Assembly: GCF_024713945.1 (NCBI RefSeq)
Contig: NC_134684.1
Location: 2,957,001 to 3,021,000, forward strand
From: Dermatophagoides farinae
Taxonomy: Eukaryota; Arthropoda; Arachnida; Sarcoptiformes; Pyroglyphidae
DNA: 64,000 bases
Direction of reading: 5' to 3'
Part shown: positions 63,532 through 64,000 of the stretch, in pieces
How the letters are laid out: every line of letters begins with the position of its first letter
Numbering within the stretch: position 1 is the first letter of the stretch
Notes under the pieces: generated by a model
What the model was told of the DNA's origin: nothing
The model's database searches: none
What the model saw: only the letters and a program-made list of their open reading frames with translations
Program-made: the position numbers and the translations under genes

Positions 63532-63852
63532 CTATTTTATAAAAAAAAATTGAGAAAAAAAAATTAACAATAAATCTGCGATACAACAACAAAAAAAAGA
63601 ATTACCAGTTGGAAATGATTTTTTCAATACACCATTAACAGTGTTTGCACCATTGATCGATTGTGATGCTACTGAATCGGATTTAGTCAATGTATTGACC
63701 AAATTGGAAACTAAATTTGATTTTTTTATCGGTTCAACATTTGTTTTATCCAGTTCATCACCATCATCATCATCTGTATCATCATCATCATCATCATCGG
63801 CCATTGGATATTCGAATATGGGCGGTCGTGAATGATCAAAACGTACAGAAAG
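63275..63852 (-). CDS. 3' end of an unrecognised acidic protein (partial, runs off window)
   Basis: Last two exons of a gene that continues beyond the right edge: 63606-63852 and 63275-63531, joined G|GC in phase 1 over a 74-nt intron. The first starts at acceptor TTTTAG with LSVRFDHSRPPIFEYPMADD, then an Asp run and a Ser/Thr/Asn-rich stretch ending KKSFPT. The second reads GNSNLASYKPSKMSGESTFE, has a short poly-Gln and ends SRSATASDLLF before TAA. There are no membrane segments or catalytic motifs. It is probably the hydrophilic C-terminus of a cytosolic protein. I do not recognise the family; the RPPIFEYP and SGESTFELGV blocks look the most conserved because they lack homorepeats. Confidence 0.65.
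63606..63852 (-). CDS. Right-edge gene, penultimate exon
   Basis: 82 codons from acceptor CATTTTAG to donor ACTG|GTAATT. Open through the acceptor side in phase 0, so a further exon lies to the right, outside the window. Confidence 0.65.
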
Positions 63853-64000
63853 CTAAAATGAATAAAAAAAAATGGGAAAAAAATGATGAATAAAATTAAA
63901 GACTTATTGCATTACAGAGAAAAAAACATGTATAGAATAATAATACACTATCATCTTAACCTGAGAATTGACATTGTAATAATAATAATAATAATCATCA
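63853..64000 (-). other. Partial intron of the right-edge gene
   Basis: 148 nt of AT-rich sequence with (AAT)n and no splice donor joined to an open frame; I see no further exon before the edge. Confidence 0.5.

Noticed and set aside
1-64000. CRISPR arrays, bacterial operons, ribosome binding sites, rRNA
   Set aside because: The sequence is eukaryotic; no regularly spaced direct repeats with unique spacers and no rRNA-like GC-richer blocks are present.
1-64000. tRNA genes
   Set aside because: Scanned by eye for B-box-like GGTTCRANNC with an upstream A-box; nothing convincing. A covariance search would be needed to exclude them.

Overview
The window is eukaryotic nuclear DNA. It is strongly AT-rich, full of (CAT)n, (CAA)n, (AAT)n and (CA)n microsatellites and homopolymer runs, and its genes are split by GT-AG introns that are often only 50-110 nt long. 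The proteins are arthropod-like and carry many Asn, Gln, Ser, Thr, His and Asp homorepeats. My best guess is an acariform (astigmatan-type) mite. That is an inference from composition, gene style and gene content, not from a marker gene.

Layout. 1-6006: no gene seen, repeat-rich. 6007-10670 (+): a seven-exon SLC34-type Na+/phosphate cotransporter; its second intron contains a decayed, internally deleted Helitron Rep fragment (7400-8050). 10671-14280: 3' flank and intergenic DNA. 14281-23135 (+): a three-exon MARCH-type RING-CH E3 ubiquitin ligase with a 5.4 kb intron. 23136-23926: a short tail-to-tail spacer. 23927-44479 (-): a twelve-exon secreted ADAMTS metalloprotease with a 10.8 kb intron after the start of the catalytic domain and a 3.2 kb intron behind the signal-peptide exon. 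44480-49470: intergenic. 49471-52943 (-): a five-exon class A (rhodopsin-like) peptide-type GPCR. 52944-63274: about 10.3 kb without a gene I can support. 63275-63852 (-): the last two exons of an unrecognised acidic protein that runs off the right edge.

The two left genes are on the + strand and the three right genes on the - strand, so transcription converges at about 23.5 kb. The genes do not form a pathway: phosphate uptake, membrane-protein ubiquitylation, extracellular proteolysis and peptide signalling are unrelated jobs. Exon joins were derived by hand from frame, phase, GT/AG signals and family conservation. Phases close for every gene except for one single-base frame break in the transporter and one in the ADAMTS. 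Each break has conserved family sequence in frame on both sides, so they look like assembly indels or recent mutations rather than dead genes.

The most notable non-coding observations are the Helitron remnant with a lost HUH motif, a recurrent CTCF-like core (CGCCATCTATT) placed outside and between genes, including one copy in the convergent spacer, and two long near-perfect hairpins.
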